Source of the DNA: Hetaerina americana | Taxonomy: Eukaryota > Arthropoda > Insecta > Odonata > Calopterygidae | Assembly: GCA_022747635.1 (NCBI GenBank) | Contig: JAKTNV010000005.1 | Location: 41,678,238 to 41,742,237 of the forward strand | Direction of reading: 5' to 3' | DNA: 64,000 nucleotides | Shown: in pieces, positions 1 to 11,765 of the stretch | Layout: the number at the start of each line of letters is the position of its first letter | How positions within the stretch are numbered: the first letter of the stretch is position 1 | Program-made: the position numbers and the translations under genes | Notes under the pieces: model-generated | What the model saw: the letters and a program-made list of their open reading frames with translations, nothing else | What the model was told of the DNA's origin: nothing | The model's database searches: none

Positions 1-780
1 TTTAATGTTTATGTGCCAATTTTTAGTATGAGAAAAAATGCTCGTGGCACAGAAGACTGATTCATTTGAGGATGTTTATTGAACGCGTGTAAGATAAATT
101 TACCGACGCGAGAATTATCTGAGTGGTCACTTGTGCTAAGAAAAGTAAAGAGTAAATTTTTCTAACAAGTCATAATGAATTTACCAATCTCGATACTTAT
201 TTAGCCGAATGTACGTTTTGCAGGTTTTACCACTATAACTCATTCATATATGTTCAAGCGATATTTAAGTGACACCTATTAATAATATGTTCGCAATACG
301 ATTGAATATTATAGGAAAAATTAATTTCACTGTATCGCTCCGATTTATTGTCTACATCTCATCCCCAACTCTCACCCTTCTATCGTTTCTCCGTCATATT
401 TCTTCCCATATTATCGATGCAGACACATTTTCTTTGGCAAAACCAGTTTTTTTAAAATTTGTATTCTTCAAAATATTCTTATCATGAATAATCTTTCCAC
501 GTCTACCCACATCCTCAACTTTGTTATTCTTATTTTACGCAAAAGTCATATCCGTATTGCATTGATACATATCTCTTTCCAAATACATCTTTCAAAATAC
601 CATTCAATCTGTCTATACTTTCTCTCGTTTTGCAATAACTGCCGTATTTTTTTACGAAAGGAATATTTTTTTCCATGTGAGTTTCTCAGTGGGAATCCCA
701 GCCACGCAGCAAGCACGAATAGCACGAGGAGCCTTTTATCGAGAGATACGTAAAGAAAGCAGTCATGGTATGACGTATAG
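1..780. other. AT-rich spacer, no gene seen
   Basis: AT-rich DNA with short T runs and frequent stops in all frames. I see no splice-flanked coding segment, repeat unit or RNA gene. Confidence 0.6.
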
Positions 781-1245
781 GTCTCACTAGAACTCCAACA
801 TCTTAACCCTCCTCCCTTTCCATTCTTCTCGTTTACTAGTTCCTGTCGGATCCACAAGCATCATTCGCCTTGTATGTGTGCAGACTCCATTCGACCCTTC
901 TTCCTGCCTTTCCCATTTCCTCCGGTTACAACCGTTACAGCTCTTCCTTAAAAAAAAAGCACTCTCCCCTACCCTGCTTCCTTTCCCTCCCGCCTTCACC
1001 TCCCCCTTCTCATAGAAAAGGAAGCGCACACACCGCATCCGATGTTCGGAAGCGCCGAATCGCATAATGAGGGATGCAGTATAAAAATTTTATTGCCTGT
1101 TACTACTTCTCTCGCCTCCTTCTGCCATCCGGCGGGCTTTCCCATCTTGCTCACGCTCTCGCAAACAACCGGTCTCCCCTCCGCCCTTCCCTTCAAATCT
1201 CGCCGTGAGCACTCTGTCGTCTCGCCTCGCGGTGGGAGCGGATGA
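781..1245. repeat. Pyrimidine-rich island
   Basis: The + strand is dominated by C and T (runs such as cctccctttcc and cttcctttccctcccgcc), with an A-run near 950. GC content is clearly above the flanks. Open frames on both strands are low-complexity and resemble no protein family. This is the first of about 30 such islands. Confidence 0.6.
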
Positions 1246-1880
1246 AATTTCCCACGGATCATGGAGAAGAAAGCGGATGAGCAGGGTGCAGGGTTTCGAG
1301 GAAGTAATTGGATTTTATCGAGTGCGCTATTGTTGATGGAAGTGATTCAAACGTCAGGGGACTTCGCTGTCCTGCCAGGTTTCATGTTATCTTTTGAGTG
1401 CCCGTACTCGAACGGAAAGAACTTCAGACCGTGCATTCTAAAATTCATGGTAGATGGTTTTGATTTGTTGAAAAAATATCTATGATGCAGTGAAATTCCA
1501 CGTGTTATGATTTCTTAGTGTAAATAGCAAGATTGAAATAATTTATAGCGTGTAAGATTACTCATGACTTTCAATTACTGAATTTTAGCCCAGGTTCCGA
1601 AATTTTCCAATCGGACCACGGATGAAAATTCAGAGAAATCGATTTAAAAACTAATGCGGCTAGGGAGTCCTTTTATCATTTTACCCACGAGTGATACGTA
1701 ATACAATAGCTGACTGTTTCCCAATTCTAGTGCATTCCATGAAAACTCATTCCCTATATCTTACTGCTGATTTTTGTACTCCCTATCATGCATTCGATGG
1801 GTATGAAGTTCCTTATAGTTCGGGGGTGTATTAAAGAAAGATCACGCTGAGGGAATCGGCAAAGTAGAGTTCACTTTTTG
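1246..1880. other. Spacer, no gene seen
   Basis: Mixed-composition to AT-rich DNA. A 74-residue open frame from 1261 has no recognisable domain or splice context and is taken as chance. Confidence 0.5.
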
Positions 1881-2270
1881 TCTCCCGACGACCGGGAGAA
1901 GGGAGGGTGGAGAAGAAAGCTGGCAGTCATCGGGAAAAGGTTCCCCTGCACCAGGGGTCCCCTTTGGCGCTAGAGAAAGAGAGAGGGAGTAAGGTAAGGA
2001 TATGGAGTGGAAGGAAGGCCAGTGGAGGTTCGTCTCCCCGGGGGGAGGGGACGGAATCGTCTACCTCCACGTACTACTATCGGCAGTTTTCCATCTCCCT
2101 CGTACATTCTTTTCCATTCCATCCACTCCTCTCGTCGTATCGGCCTAATTCATCGCTCCTTTATTTCCCTTCCCACTTTCTATTGCTACCACATTATATT
2201 ACTTCTCATATTTTCCCCTTTTCCTTCCATCGTTTGTTTACTTTGTCTTCCTTTGCTTTTCCTTATGCTT
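1881..2270. repeat. Bipolar island, purine then pyrimidine
   Basis: About 1885-2060 is purine-rich on + (gggagaagggagggtggagaag), ending in a G-rich run. From about 2080 to 2260 the + strand becomes C/T-rich. The polarity reverses within about 20 bp, around 2060. Confidence 0.55.
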
Positions 2271-2800
2271 GAAGAAGAAACAGCTGGATCCTGTACCCTC
2301 AATTCCCTTTGAATATTCCGGAGCATTCAACCACTCCCTCACCTTTGTGTTGCTATGAAGGGTAGGCTATCAAAATTGAATTAGAAAATGTGATCAAATA
2401 GTATTCCTTGCGTGAATTTTTGCGGAAATATTTCATGTCGTAAGCTAGTTAAAGTTGTATACCTTCTTCGAATCAAATTTCGGTGCCAGGTCTTTCTGGT
2501 GAATCACAGGGGACCCAGGGATAGGAACTGATCCTTTCCCATAATTTTGAATTTTACACGCCGTATAGATGTGGGTTCCGCCCTCACCTTTCAAACGAGG
2601 GTTCAGGTTGATTACAATGGTGGTTGATTTGCAGGAAAAAAATTGTTTTCAGCTAGTGATGGAGTTTTGAATGGAAGAAAACGTTAATAATAGCATGTCA
2701 TTATTTTTTACAATATCACGTTAAATTGTATAATATTCCTATCTACTCCCGCTTATTTATATAGTTGTTTTCTTTTTTCATATTCTATTACATTCTGTGC
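2271..2800. other. AT-rich spacer, no gene seen
   Basis: No coding-like segment or repeat was noticed. Confidence 0.55.
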
Positions 2801-3150
2801 TCCTTGAAATATCACGACCCTTCATTTCCCTCTTCGTCTCTTATTCGTGTATTTATGCAGTTCCTCGGGGGATACCCCTCACTCCGATGCAGTCAGTGTT
2901 TGTATGTAGTTTACTCCTTATTCCCCTACCCCATCCCAATTCCTTCCTCTACCTTCCCCCACGTAGTCTCCGCTCCTCCTCCCACGCCACCTCATCCCAT
3001 CTTCGACCGCTGCTTTCTGTGGACGGAACTACTCAGTCATTTGTCTCGAGGGAAGAGTCATTCCGGTCAATTTGGCCCGTGGAGAGGAGGGGTGGAAGGC
3101 GTCCGGAGGAGGAAATGGCTGCAGGCTTCCCAAGAAGGCGTAAATACGGA
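2801..3150. repeat. Bipolar island, pyrimidine then purine
   Basis: About 2815-3010 is C/T-rich on +. About 3040-3140 is purine-rich (ggagaggaggggtggaagg). The switch falls near 3025. Overlapping open frames of up to 170 residues come from this bias and the AT repeat that follows. Confidence 0.5.
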
Positions 3151-3215
3151 GTAAAAACCTTCTCAGGAACCAATCCAAGGGGATTCTTCTTTAATACTGT
3201 ATATACTATATATAT

Positions 3216-3219
3216 GTAT

Positions 3220-3298
<79 letters not shown>
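3216..3298. repeat. Compound (AC)n(AT)n microsatellite
   Basis: A short (AC) run at about 3220-3229 leads straight into about 70 bp of uninterrupted AT repeat ending at 3298. Confidence 0.95.
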
Positions 3299-3299
<1 letters not shown>

Positions 3300-3486
3300 C
3301 ACTTTTTGAAAGACTCACGGACGTGAATAATAATGTATAACACTTAGCACTAGTGGACACAGACAAAAACACAGAAACACACAAAAAAAGAGACTCACTA
3401 TTTTTCGAATTTTCGGTGGTCGTTGCCACCTTTATCAAGGAGGAGAGGGACAGAACTACTACTACTAGATCCACTAGTGCTAAGTG

Positions 3487-3491
<5 letters not shown>
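3298..3491. mobile_element. Fold-back / MITE-like element between two (AT)n tracts
   Basis: A 22-bp segment at 3336-3357 (TATAACACTTAGCACTAGTG plus GA) is the exact reverse complement of 3470-3491, enclosing 112 bp. The start of the same end sequence (TATAACACTT) also occurs at the edge of the left AT tract, near 3295-3304, as if two partial ends were juxtaposed. Inside, read on the minus strand, 3439-3406 has CTTGATAAAG, then a GGTGG/CCACC stem, then GAAA. This layout resembles the hammerhead-like cores reported in Penelope-like retroelements. There is no ORF of note. It could be a non-autonomous DNA element or the 3' end of a retroelement that inserts into (AT)n; I cannot separate these. 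Confidence 0.6.
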
Positions 3492-3559
<68 letters not shown>

Positions 3560-3579
3560 CATATATACACACACACACA
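3488..3579. repeat. Compound (AT)n(AC)n microsatellite
   Basis: About 65 bp of AT repeat directly abuts the right terminal repeat of the fold-back element, followed by catacatatatacacac-type units to 3579. Confidence 0.95.
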
Positions 3580-4399
3580 AAACTATTATCTCATTTATTT
3601 CATTTCCTACCCTTTCGACTATTCTCCGTTAGTTCCTTTCAACTTGCCCGTCTGTATTTGGTAGCTTGGATCATCGTATCAAATCCATATTGAATACACT
3701 ATAAGCGCGCTATACCATAGCTTTTGGAAGGGAAATAAACATGGTGGAATAGATATGTACTAAGCAGTCACAGTCATGGCGTAAGTTGTACGTTCATTTG
3801 TTTGTAGCAACTCTTTGAAGGTTTAATTGTTTAATTCCTGTGCCTCTGAATAAATATTAATTATTTCTAGGCCCTGATTGACATTCTACTTTACATATAA
3901 AATGAAGAATGTGCATTCTATTTCATGCCTTCTAATAGTTAGCATGCTATTGAAAACAGTATTTAATCTTCTCTTCTTCTATTCTTTTCTTCATTTTCGA
4001 TCATCGATAATACTAGATAAAAATACTAAAATGCAGTATCCATTGACTTAAAATGATTTACGTCTTAAATCATTTATGCGTACTTTAAATATGATATGGC
4101 CCGATATGATAACTAATATTTGGACATATATTATTTCGCGGGAGGTGAATCTCTCGCCGAACCAAGTGGTTAAAGGTAATTCATCATACTTATAAGTAAT
4201 GTTTTGGGACATAGTCCGTACACTCATGAGAGAAATGGTAAACCGTTTCTATTTAGGTATCGTACACCTTCTCCTCCCAACACCCGTTTCCGGTGTTCTT
4301 CACGTCTGTGACTGGAATTTAGTGCCCTTCTCCCGCTTTATCTTCGTGTTGAGGTCTCGGATTTTGGTGCAGAGTCCTTCTAAATAAAATACCGTCGCC
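3580..4399. other. AT-rich spacer, no gene seen
   Basis: No supported coding segment. About 4260-4385 is mildly pyrimidine-rich. Confidence 0.5.
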
Positions 4400-4860
4400 G
4401 AAGGTTGTGAGAGGTTATCTGTGGACTCTCGCGCCGCGGGGGTGGATGGGGAGAGGTTGAGGTCAAAGGTGAAATAGAGCCGTCGTCGTCCCAAGGAGGC
4501 GAGGACGTCTGATTTGTTTCGCTTTCCGTGGGCGGTGAACTGAGAGGGGAGATTTGCAGTTGCCGCCGTGCTGACGTTGTTGTTGCTGCCGGGGGTTCGC
4601 AGGAGAAAGAAAAGGGGATGGGCTCCTCGACCAATGGAGTGGGAGGGTCTCTTCGAGCGGAGAAGTGTGTGTTGATGATCCGAGCGTGTTGTGTATGTCT
4701 GGGTATGGGGGGTGGCCGCATGAGGCCGGCCGGGGGAGGCTGTGCTAATGGAGAGAGAGAGCGAGGTCCCTTCAACCCGCCAGGAGGGGAACGGGGGTCG
4801 TTCTGGACGGGAGATGTGATGTGTCCATCGTAGAGAGGAAGCTTAGAGAGAGAAAGGAGT
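4400..4860. repeat. G/purine-rich island
   Basis: GC-rich and G-skewed on + (e.g. gggagaggttgagg, ggaggggaacgggggtcg). The minus strand is open for about 215 codons across 5027-4380, but the peptide is Pro/Ser-rich low complexity without a domain, so I do not call it a gene. Confidence 0.5.
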
Positions 4861-5765
4861 GGATAAAAACGTCTCCTCCGGATATTTACGTCTCCCAAGA
4901 CGGAGCATAAATGGATTCCTCGAAAGGAGTGAAGACTTTTCGGGGATGGAATAATAGGGGAGCGAAACATCGAAGCGCATTTAGCTATGGAACGTACGTA
5001 GTAAAGGGAGCAAGCAATAGTTAGCACTTTCGAATGTTGTCTAATTGCGTGTCTATCATGTCATGGGAAGTAAGGGTGAGTTTAAAAAGCTCCTTGTGCG
5101 ATACATTGGGAATTAGTGGTAGATATATTAATGACCACTCGTATCACGCTGCAAGCTAGTGCATGTATAAGGGGGTACATACTTTGCTATGATTTTCATC
5201 TCTCTGTAGTCTCTGCAAGATTGTTAGTTTTTTAGTAAATTCAAATTAAAACAACTAAACTAATAAAGTATTTACTCATTGCTTCAGAATCCTAAATATC
5301 CTGTTTTGCATTGTTACACTGGGGAGCAATTTCAAACTGTGAAAAACCTTGAAATTGTGCGTCAATAAAAACGAAATATAAATTTCTTGGGTATTTATAT
5401 TGTGACAATTTTTATTTATGAAACGGTTAATATATTAAATAATTTTTTGAGTGGATGTATCATTACCTATCCTTCACCTTAACTATATTCTTTCACAAAA
5501 ATTACAGATTGCGGGAATTCAATTTACAAATGGATCGTTAATTTAATGCTCTTTTAATAATCGAAGTGCTTAAACCGTTATTTCCGAAAAGATCATTCAC
5601 CGGTGGCTAAATTTCTGAGTCATATTACACTATCTTATGAATTGGGCATATGAATAAACATTTCTCTTCATATCAGGTTCGAGTATATACAGTATCCTAT
5701 ATACTTCTTCCTATATTGTAGTATATGTTTATTCTCATGAGAAATATGTAGATATTTGTATGAAG
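4861..5765. other. AT-rich spacer, no gene seen
   Basis: Strongly AT-rich, especially 5200-5700. No coding-like segment. Confidence 0.6.
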
Positions 5766-6130
5766 GATTAATTGTAACAATGGTGAGGAAGTAGAAAGAA
5801 GATTGATAAAGGATATGAAAAGTGGGAATGAACCTGGCGACCAAATAGAGAGGAAGGGGAAACACGGTTCCCAGGAGAAGGGGAAAAGCAGGAAAGGAAA
5901 TGGCCGAAGGGCATAGGAGAGTGGAAAGAGAGGAGGGGACCGAAAAGTATTTTCGGTATGAAGTGCATATAAGGGGGAATAAGGCAAGGGGCGAGGGTTG
6001 TGTGGGTGGGATAGCGTTTGGGGGTTTTGAAATAGTCAAACAGAGGGCGAATGAAGGGAGAAGGGGATGTGAGGTGAAATTCAAGGTGGTGGGTAAAAGA
6101 AGGGGCGGGAGTGAGTGAAAGAGCGGTGGG
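5766..6130. repeat. Purine-rich island
   Basis: The + strand is almost all A/G with scattered T (gaaagagaggaggggaccg; gaagggagaaggggatgtgagg). All three minus frames are open for 96-138 codons, which is expected from a pyrimidine tract and is not evidence for coding. Confidence 0.6.
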
Positions 6131-6200
6131 AGACACCCTTATGTCTTATGCATTATGTATTGGCACCGTAATCTATGGTATTTCGACCTCTGCTATCCGT

Positions 6201-6375
6201 GAGCGCTCGCAGTCTATGTGAATGGTGTATTAGAAAACAGCGTTCGATGCGTAGAAAAGGTAACACTCTCCTATTCCGTGAAATATTTTGTGGAACAGCA
6301 GAGTGTTGCCTTCTACGCATTATGAAGGAGCTTCACCAAGTTACGCCATCCACCATTGCATACAAAATAGCGCTC
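6201..6375. repeat. Nested inverted repeat with pre-miRNA-like hairpin
   Basis: An inner 74-nt hairpin at 6247-6320 pairs ATGCGTAGAA with TTCTACGCAT perfectly. After a 2-nt bulge it pairs GGTAACACTCT with AGAGTGTTGCC (one G-U). Past a 4x4 internal loop it pairs TTCC with GGAA, with G-U pairs and an AAAT/ATTT tip. Outer matching blocks are AATGGTG (6221-6227) with CACCATT (6351-6357) and GAGCGCT (6201-6207) with AGCGCTC (6369-6375). The inner hairpin has the size and bulge pattern of a microRNA precursor. The outer blocks argue equally for a decayed MITE. I match it to no known miRNA. Confidence 0.7.
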
Positions 6376-6780
6376 GATGGAAATATGAATTAAACGATAG
6401 TACTAATTACGAAAGTAGGTTGATGATCATGCTAATGGGAATGATTTGTTATTGCTAAATCTTTTCATTACAATCATAATTGTGTCTTAAAACGATGAAA
6501 ATATCTGACAAGCGAAAGTCTAACAAACACCAGCGGAGCGATTCTTGGAATTTTGCGAAAAAGGAGTAACAGCGATAGGTCGATGAAAACCTTGGAGGTC
6601 TTAAACGGGTTAATGTGCCGTGTCTCGTAGTTATTAGAATATCTCAAGTAAGGGTTAATGTACTCGGATTCCAAGGGACAAGCGGAAATGCTGCTCGACT
6701 ACGAGGAAAATCTAGATGTCACACGATACGTGCTTACAGACATCTCAAAGGGTGTTTCCTTAACCGGCGAGTATGCACGA
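6376..6780. other. Spacer, no gene seen
   Basis: AT-rich at first, then balanced composition. No domain-bearing frame. Confidence 0.5.
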
Positions 6781-7600
6781 TAGGTGATCTCGAAGGGGCA
6801 GGGGGTCCGTCGGCCTTACCTTGGTGGTGGACAGGAGAAGATATTTTCATGGGGGGCCGGGAAGGGAGAAAAAGGAGAGAACATACATAGGTCTGTGTGT
6901 CGACTCGGGAAATGCATAAGAGGTGTTCGAAGCGTCGTCGGGAGGGAAGAGAGAAGACGCGATGCGGCGGAGAAAGATGGATACGCCGACACGAAACGGG
7001 GAGGTGAGGCACGCCCAAGACCACCCCTTCGAACACAGAAAGCGTGCTCAATGTTTGCAGTCACGGAAAAGTGCGAGTTGTTTCCCAGTAAATAGAAGGG
7101 TATTGGAGCGGAAAGATGGGGTGAAGTCTGCCGGCGCCTGAGGGCGGCTAGGAGTGAAAGGGCGTCTACGGTTGGGGGCGCAGAAAGGGGTCGAAGTGGG
7201 CTGGAGTTCAAGGGGAGGACGGTTCAATTGGCGGTCGGTCAGAGTGGAAGAGGTGGATGTGACGACGGTTTAGAATACTTGCACCTCACGACTGCTGAAT
7301 TTGACAGTGAGTGGGGGCAAAACCCTTCATAGATTAGATCAATGGGTTCGAGTGGTATATGGAAGACGTTAGGACAAGAATAATTGAGATATGGTGAGTA
7401 GTTTGAACTCAAATTCGAGCGGTGGTCATACAATTGAGGAGGTGAAATGTCAGGATGGCGGACCAAGTAGGCGTCGAAGAGAGCAGGACAGAATACAGGA
7501 ATTGAAGGAGGGCAAGGTAATTCGATTCCATTTGGATGACGAGAAGGAGGACTTAGATTCAAGAAGGGTGTGAACGAAGGGCGAGGTTGAAGAGAGCACG
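6781..7600. repeat. Long purine-rich island
   Basis: About 800 bp of G/A-rich + strand (gggaagggagaaaaggagag; ggagggaagagagaagacg). It contains no TE protein motif. Confidence 0.55.
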
Positions 7601-8410
7601 AACAAGGGTTGTATATAACGCGACTAGACGAGTTCATTGGGTACTCTCGATGGATTTATTGGTGCTGTATTTCATGGCAAGTATCATCACCAGGAGGGTT
7701 GAATGTTCGCGCCAGGAAATTGAAGATGAGAGAGGAGTTAGGAGACCTTGCACTTGGAAAAGCAACTAGAATTTGTTGATACCTTCGGTGAAATTGTATA
7801 AATTATCCTCTGCAGTATATAATGTGATAATTTGTTGAATTTTTACAGGTTTGAGTATGTTGATTTGATAATTATTTAAAGTAAATAATTAGTTCATTGA
7901 TTTATTAAAGGAGCAATTGATTTTTAGATCACATCGTGCACAGTATTCTTTTATAATTTAATAATGAAATGATAAAAATGGTACGTTTTACTCGGATGAA
8001 ATCGAGATCAAATAGTTCACCTCACTAAAGCTCTGTAAAGTGTTTATACGATCGACATGGAAAGGGTTTACGCTTTTCAAAATGTGTAATTCGTTGATTA
8101 TTATTCCTGGTAATCTACCTGTCAAGGTAGGTTTTGGCCGGTAGAATACCAATAATAATAGTATGAATAATATTAATAAGCTAAATACAAATTTTGAGAA
8201 GCTAAATTTATTTTCATGTGGATCCTACGAACATTTAAAAGAGCGTGGTGAGGGGAACTGTTTCATCTCAATTTCAGCTCAGTTTAACTTCGCCGAAGCA
8301 GTTAACAAAAATTTCAGCTTGGTCACAAAATGAAACCTTCCATAGTTCTAGAATCTAATGGGAATAGATGTTTTGCTATGAAAACGGAAGCACTAGCCTT
8401 GTGTTTATTT
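7601..8410. other. AT-rich spacer
   Basis: No gene seen. It contains one copy of a short recurring motif (8115-8137). Confidence 0.55.
8115..8137 (+). repeat. Copy 1 of the TACCT..GGTAGGTTTTGG motif
   Basis: CTACCTGTCAAGGTAGGTTT followed by TGG. CTACCT pairs with AGGTAG across a four-base loop, followed by GTTTTGG. Similar copies lie at 26297 and 27857. Confidence 0.5.
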
Positions 8411-8650
8411 TGAATGCAATAGGTATTTGATGAGCGGTGAGCAAACTAGCGGTGTGAGCAGGGCTAGTAAGTGGATTTGGTCTGGAGGAAAGGGAAAGGA
8501 AGTGTTCGGCTGAGTAGGTAATGAAGAGGAAGAGTTTCACGGGGAGAGGATGAGTGGAGACCGCGTTCGTGACCAAGCACGTAATTCCACTTGCATTCCC
8601 CCACCCTCCTCTCCCCCGCTCTCTGCAAACACTTTCACCCCGTGCACACC
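8411..8650. repeat. Small bipolar island
   Basis: 8420-8560 is purine-leaning on +. 8585-8640 is pyrimidine-rich and contains CTCTGCAAACACTTTC (8621-8636), a string that recurs with variation in other islands. Confidence 0.45.
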
Positions 8651-9330
8651 ATGGCGCTGAATGTAGGAAGGAGCGTCTCGAACGTAGGTGCTTACTTTTG
8701 TTCGCACCTCATAGGAGAAAAGCCCAGGGAGAAACTTTGGAATGGCCGTTTAGGAAGGAAATCCGAAGGTTTTGGTCTTTGAGCAGAAAGGAACTGTTTC
8801 GGGAATTGGGAATAAGTAGACCCTTAGTCTAACTATAGAGCAGTCTAATTTAAAATTATGATGATTGAATTTGATGTTTTCCGATGATAAAATGCCTGCC
8901 ACTTTGAAGCGAGAGATTGTCTCGATGAGGTGTAGTAAATTGAATACTAATCCATTAAACGGTGTTAGAAGTTACTCAAGATTTTTTTTCTCTCAACATT
9001 TTACCCTTATAATAACTTTGTTAAGGGTGAAGTAGAAATCATTCCCTTTTTACAATGGGGTATTATCTCGCAGTCTGTCTGGATGCCTCATTCGAAAGTA
9101 CCCACGTATTCATCCTTGTGTTCATATAGGTATGCCAATATGTGTAACTTATTCTTATTTATATCCTTTGTGGGTTTTCACTGGACACTGGATAATTTGT
9201 CTTGACCGCGTTATACATTAGACAACGGTCTTTCACGTAGTGGCCTTCACGGGGTTGTATGGATTGAAATCCCATATTTTTCGTCGGCATACGTATGATT
9301 TCCAGCGCAAACCTTTTCCTAGGGCGGGAC
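8651..9330. other. Spacer, no gene seen
   Basis: Balanced to AT-rich DNA without a supported feature. Confidence 0.5.
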
Positions 9331-9780
9331 GGGAGAGAGAACATTGGGCTAAGGAAGGTGAAGTTGAGAGAATGGTGACGGAACGAATGGGAAAAGGGAG
9401 GTCACGACGGCACATAACGAAGAAAAGAGGAAGGGGGAGAATAAGGTTAGACGGACGATGTAAGAACAAAGGAGGGGGAATGGCGAAGAGAGTTGAATTG
9501 AAGTCGGGGAGTTGGTGGTTTGGGTGGAGACGAGAGGGGAGGGATATTGAAGTGGCGATGGAGAGGGAAGATTAGGAGGGGCTTCAAAATGAAATGTGTA
9601 TCGGAAAAGGGAGGAGGGCGGACGGCGTAGATGATGCGGGGGTGGGGAGTGGACGAAAGGGGGAGCCGAGGGTATGGAGATGTTTGAAGAAGAAGAGGTC
9701 GGGGCATGATGGCATGAGGGGGTGTTGGAAACCTTGGTCGGGGATAAAGGGAATATCCGAAGCATTGAAAAAAATAAGAG
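9331..9780. repeat. Purine-rich island
   Basis: G/A-rich + strand (gggagggatattgaagtgg; gaagaagaagagg). The minus strand is open for over 220 codons across 10017-9349, but the peptide is Ser/Pro/His/Leu low complexity and ends in unrelated AT-rich DNA. It is rejected as a gene. Confidence 0.55.
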
Positions 9781-11550
9781 GATAAACAAATGTTTACAAC
9801 GCCTTCGCAAGGATTTACGGAAGTAAATGCGGAGGCGATTTATATGAAAGGGTGGTGAGGGTTTCGTTATGGAAGTCGAGTTTGCTTTCGCGAAGACCGT
9901 GCTTCCGGAACGGGAAATGTGTGGATGAGAAGGGTGAATAATTAACCGGAATGGAAATTGTTCGCGTCTGCAGAATACACAGAATTTTCGAATGTGTTCT
10001 TTGGAGACCGATTCCATGTTTTGAAAGTATGTTTATTCTCAGCAATGTATGTTGATGTTTTTTTTGTGAAATAGAAATCTGCACTGTCTCTTTGGAGTTT
10101 CAGAACAAAAAACGCCCTCGTTTTATATGATTCTACTTTTATAATTTCGCCCGTTCCTTGTAAATGCTCCATTATTATTCAAGAATGTAACTCTCTCGTA
10201 ATATTCCGTATGTTTTTTTAGTATGGACTTAGGTTCAATTTTTATCAAAGCACATATTTAATTCAAATGAAAAATCTCTTGCTGGGAGTTTCATTTCCTG
10301 CTAGCGAGGAGATGTGTGAATTGAGAATGTACTCATTTGATTCCGAAGGGGTGGGAGTTCAAGAGATAATTGAATTTTCTGATTCGAAGCATACACCGCC
10401 TGACGCATGAGATCTCGTTTTAATTATAAATCTGAATGCTTGTTTCTTTTACGAATAGCTCGAGTCGCAAGGACGCTAAGAAAAATTTCTCCCAGTTGAT
10501 TCGGGTACATGCCACGCGGAAGGATATGAAAGTCACTATCAAATTAAATATAACGATAATTAATGGATGGAATTTATTAAAAGGAGAAGGAAAATAAAAT
10601 TCTTTCTTATGCAAGATTTCATTTTGTTGTTCGTCATCTAGAGCTGTGCGCGTCGCGTGTCATTTCAGTCCCAAAATGAAAACGTAATCTTCAGAAAAGA
10701 TACAGTGGCGAAAACATGAGGGAAACGCTAACTGTAAATTGTCCTTTTCGTAGCACCAAAATTTGTTTTCTCAAGATTTCAACGCCTTTCGAATATTAAT
10801 TCAAGGAAATCTGAAATTCGTTGGGTTGACATTATCTAAAATAATTTTGCACTCTGCAATTACTTTTTGTCCGGGACACTCTTGGATAGATTAGACTAGT
10901 ATCAGAAATGAATTGGGCTTTGCCATACGCGAGTAAGCCAACTTCTGTTTACAGACGTACACATTTATTTTTCAATGGAATTGACGTGTGCCAGCGTCCT
11001 CCTCTACAAACAATATACCGTGGCGAGTCAAGCCCTCTGCTTTAAAATAATGAAGTTAAATGAATAGAAGGATATAATGCAATAAAATGATAAATACATG
11101 TACTTAATCAATACTCGTAAATATACCTTCGTAAAATAAACTTCTTATGCCTGATACAGGTCGCTTATAGAATTTTATTTCGTTCCAGATTTTAAAGAAT
11201 GCTAAAATATGAAGTTACTATCAGCTCCCAATCCTATTTCTTTGATGTTAAAATATATAGTTTGTCTCTGTATTTGGAATAATTGCAAAATTATGACCAG
11301 AACCGCATAAGAAAAATTGTTATTCAAGTAAGCCGATAAAATTATAAGAAAGTGGAGAGTAGATGGAACTGCGATATGATGCAGTAGCAATATGCTCGGG
11401 AAATCTCGGATTTTAGAGCAGTAGGGAGCGGGTTAATATAAGTAGCCTCCTTGGGCGATGCGCTGCTCCTTCCGCTCGGCGGAGAAAATGAAAATAGAAA
11501 GCTAAATTTAGGGACCTTGGAGATTTCAACGTGCATTAGCATTGCCGCAG
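9781..11550. other. Long AT-rich spacer, no gene seen
   Basis: Stops are frequent in all frames and no repeat family or RNA gene was recognised. Confidence 0.6.
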
Positions 11551-11765
11551 GCGGGCGCTCCATCCACCTCCCCCCTGGTACTCCTTTCAATCATCCCCCT
11601 GCACTCCCCAATCTCTTCTTTCTGCATACTAAACTCCTTCCATTTCTCCTGCATATTTCGGTCGTACATTTCCGTTATTCTCTTTCTCCCTTCCCAATTC
11701 GAACCCATTTAATGCTCTCTCACTCCATCCATTCTGCCGCTTCTCTTTCCTTCCCTCTTACCTTT
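11551..11765. repeat. Pyrimidine-rich island
   Basis: C/T-rich + strand from about 11565 (cacctcccccctggtactcc) to about 11760. Confidence 0.5.

Noticed and set aside
4380..5027. 215-codon minus frame
   Set aside because: Pro/Ser/Arg-rich product of a G-skewed island; no conserved motif.
9349..10017. 222-codon minus frame
   Set aside because: Reverse complement of a purine island; low complexity and no family resemblance.
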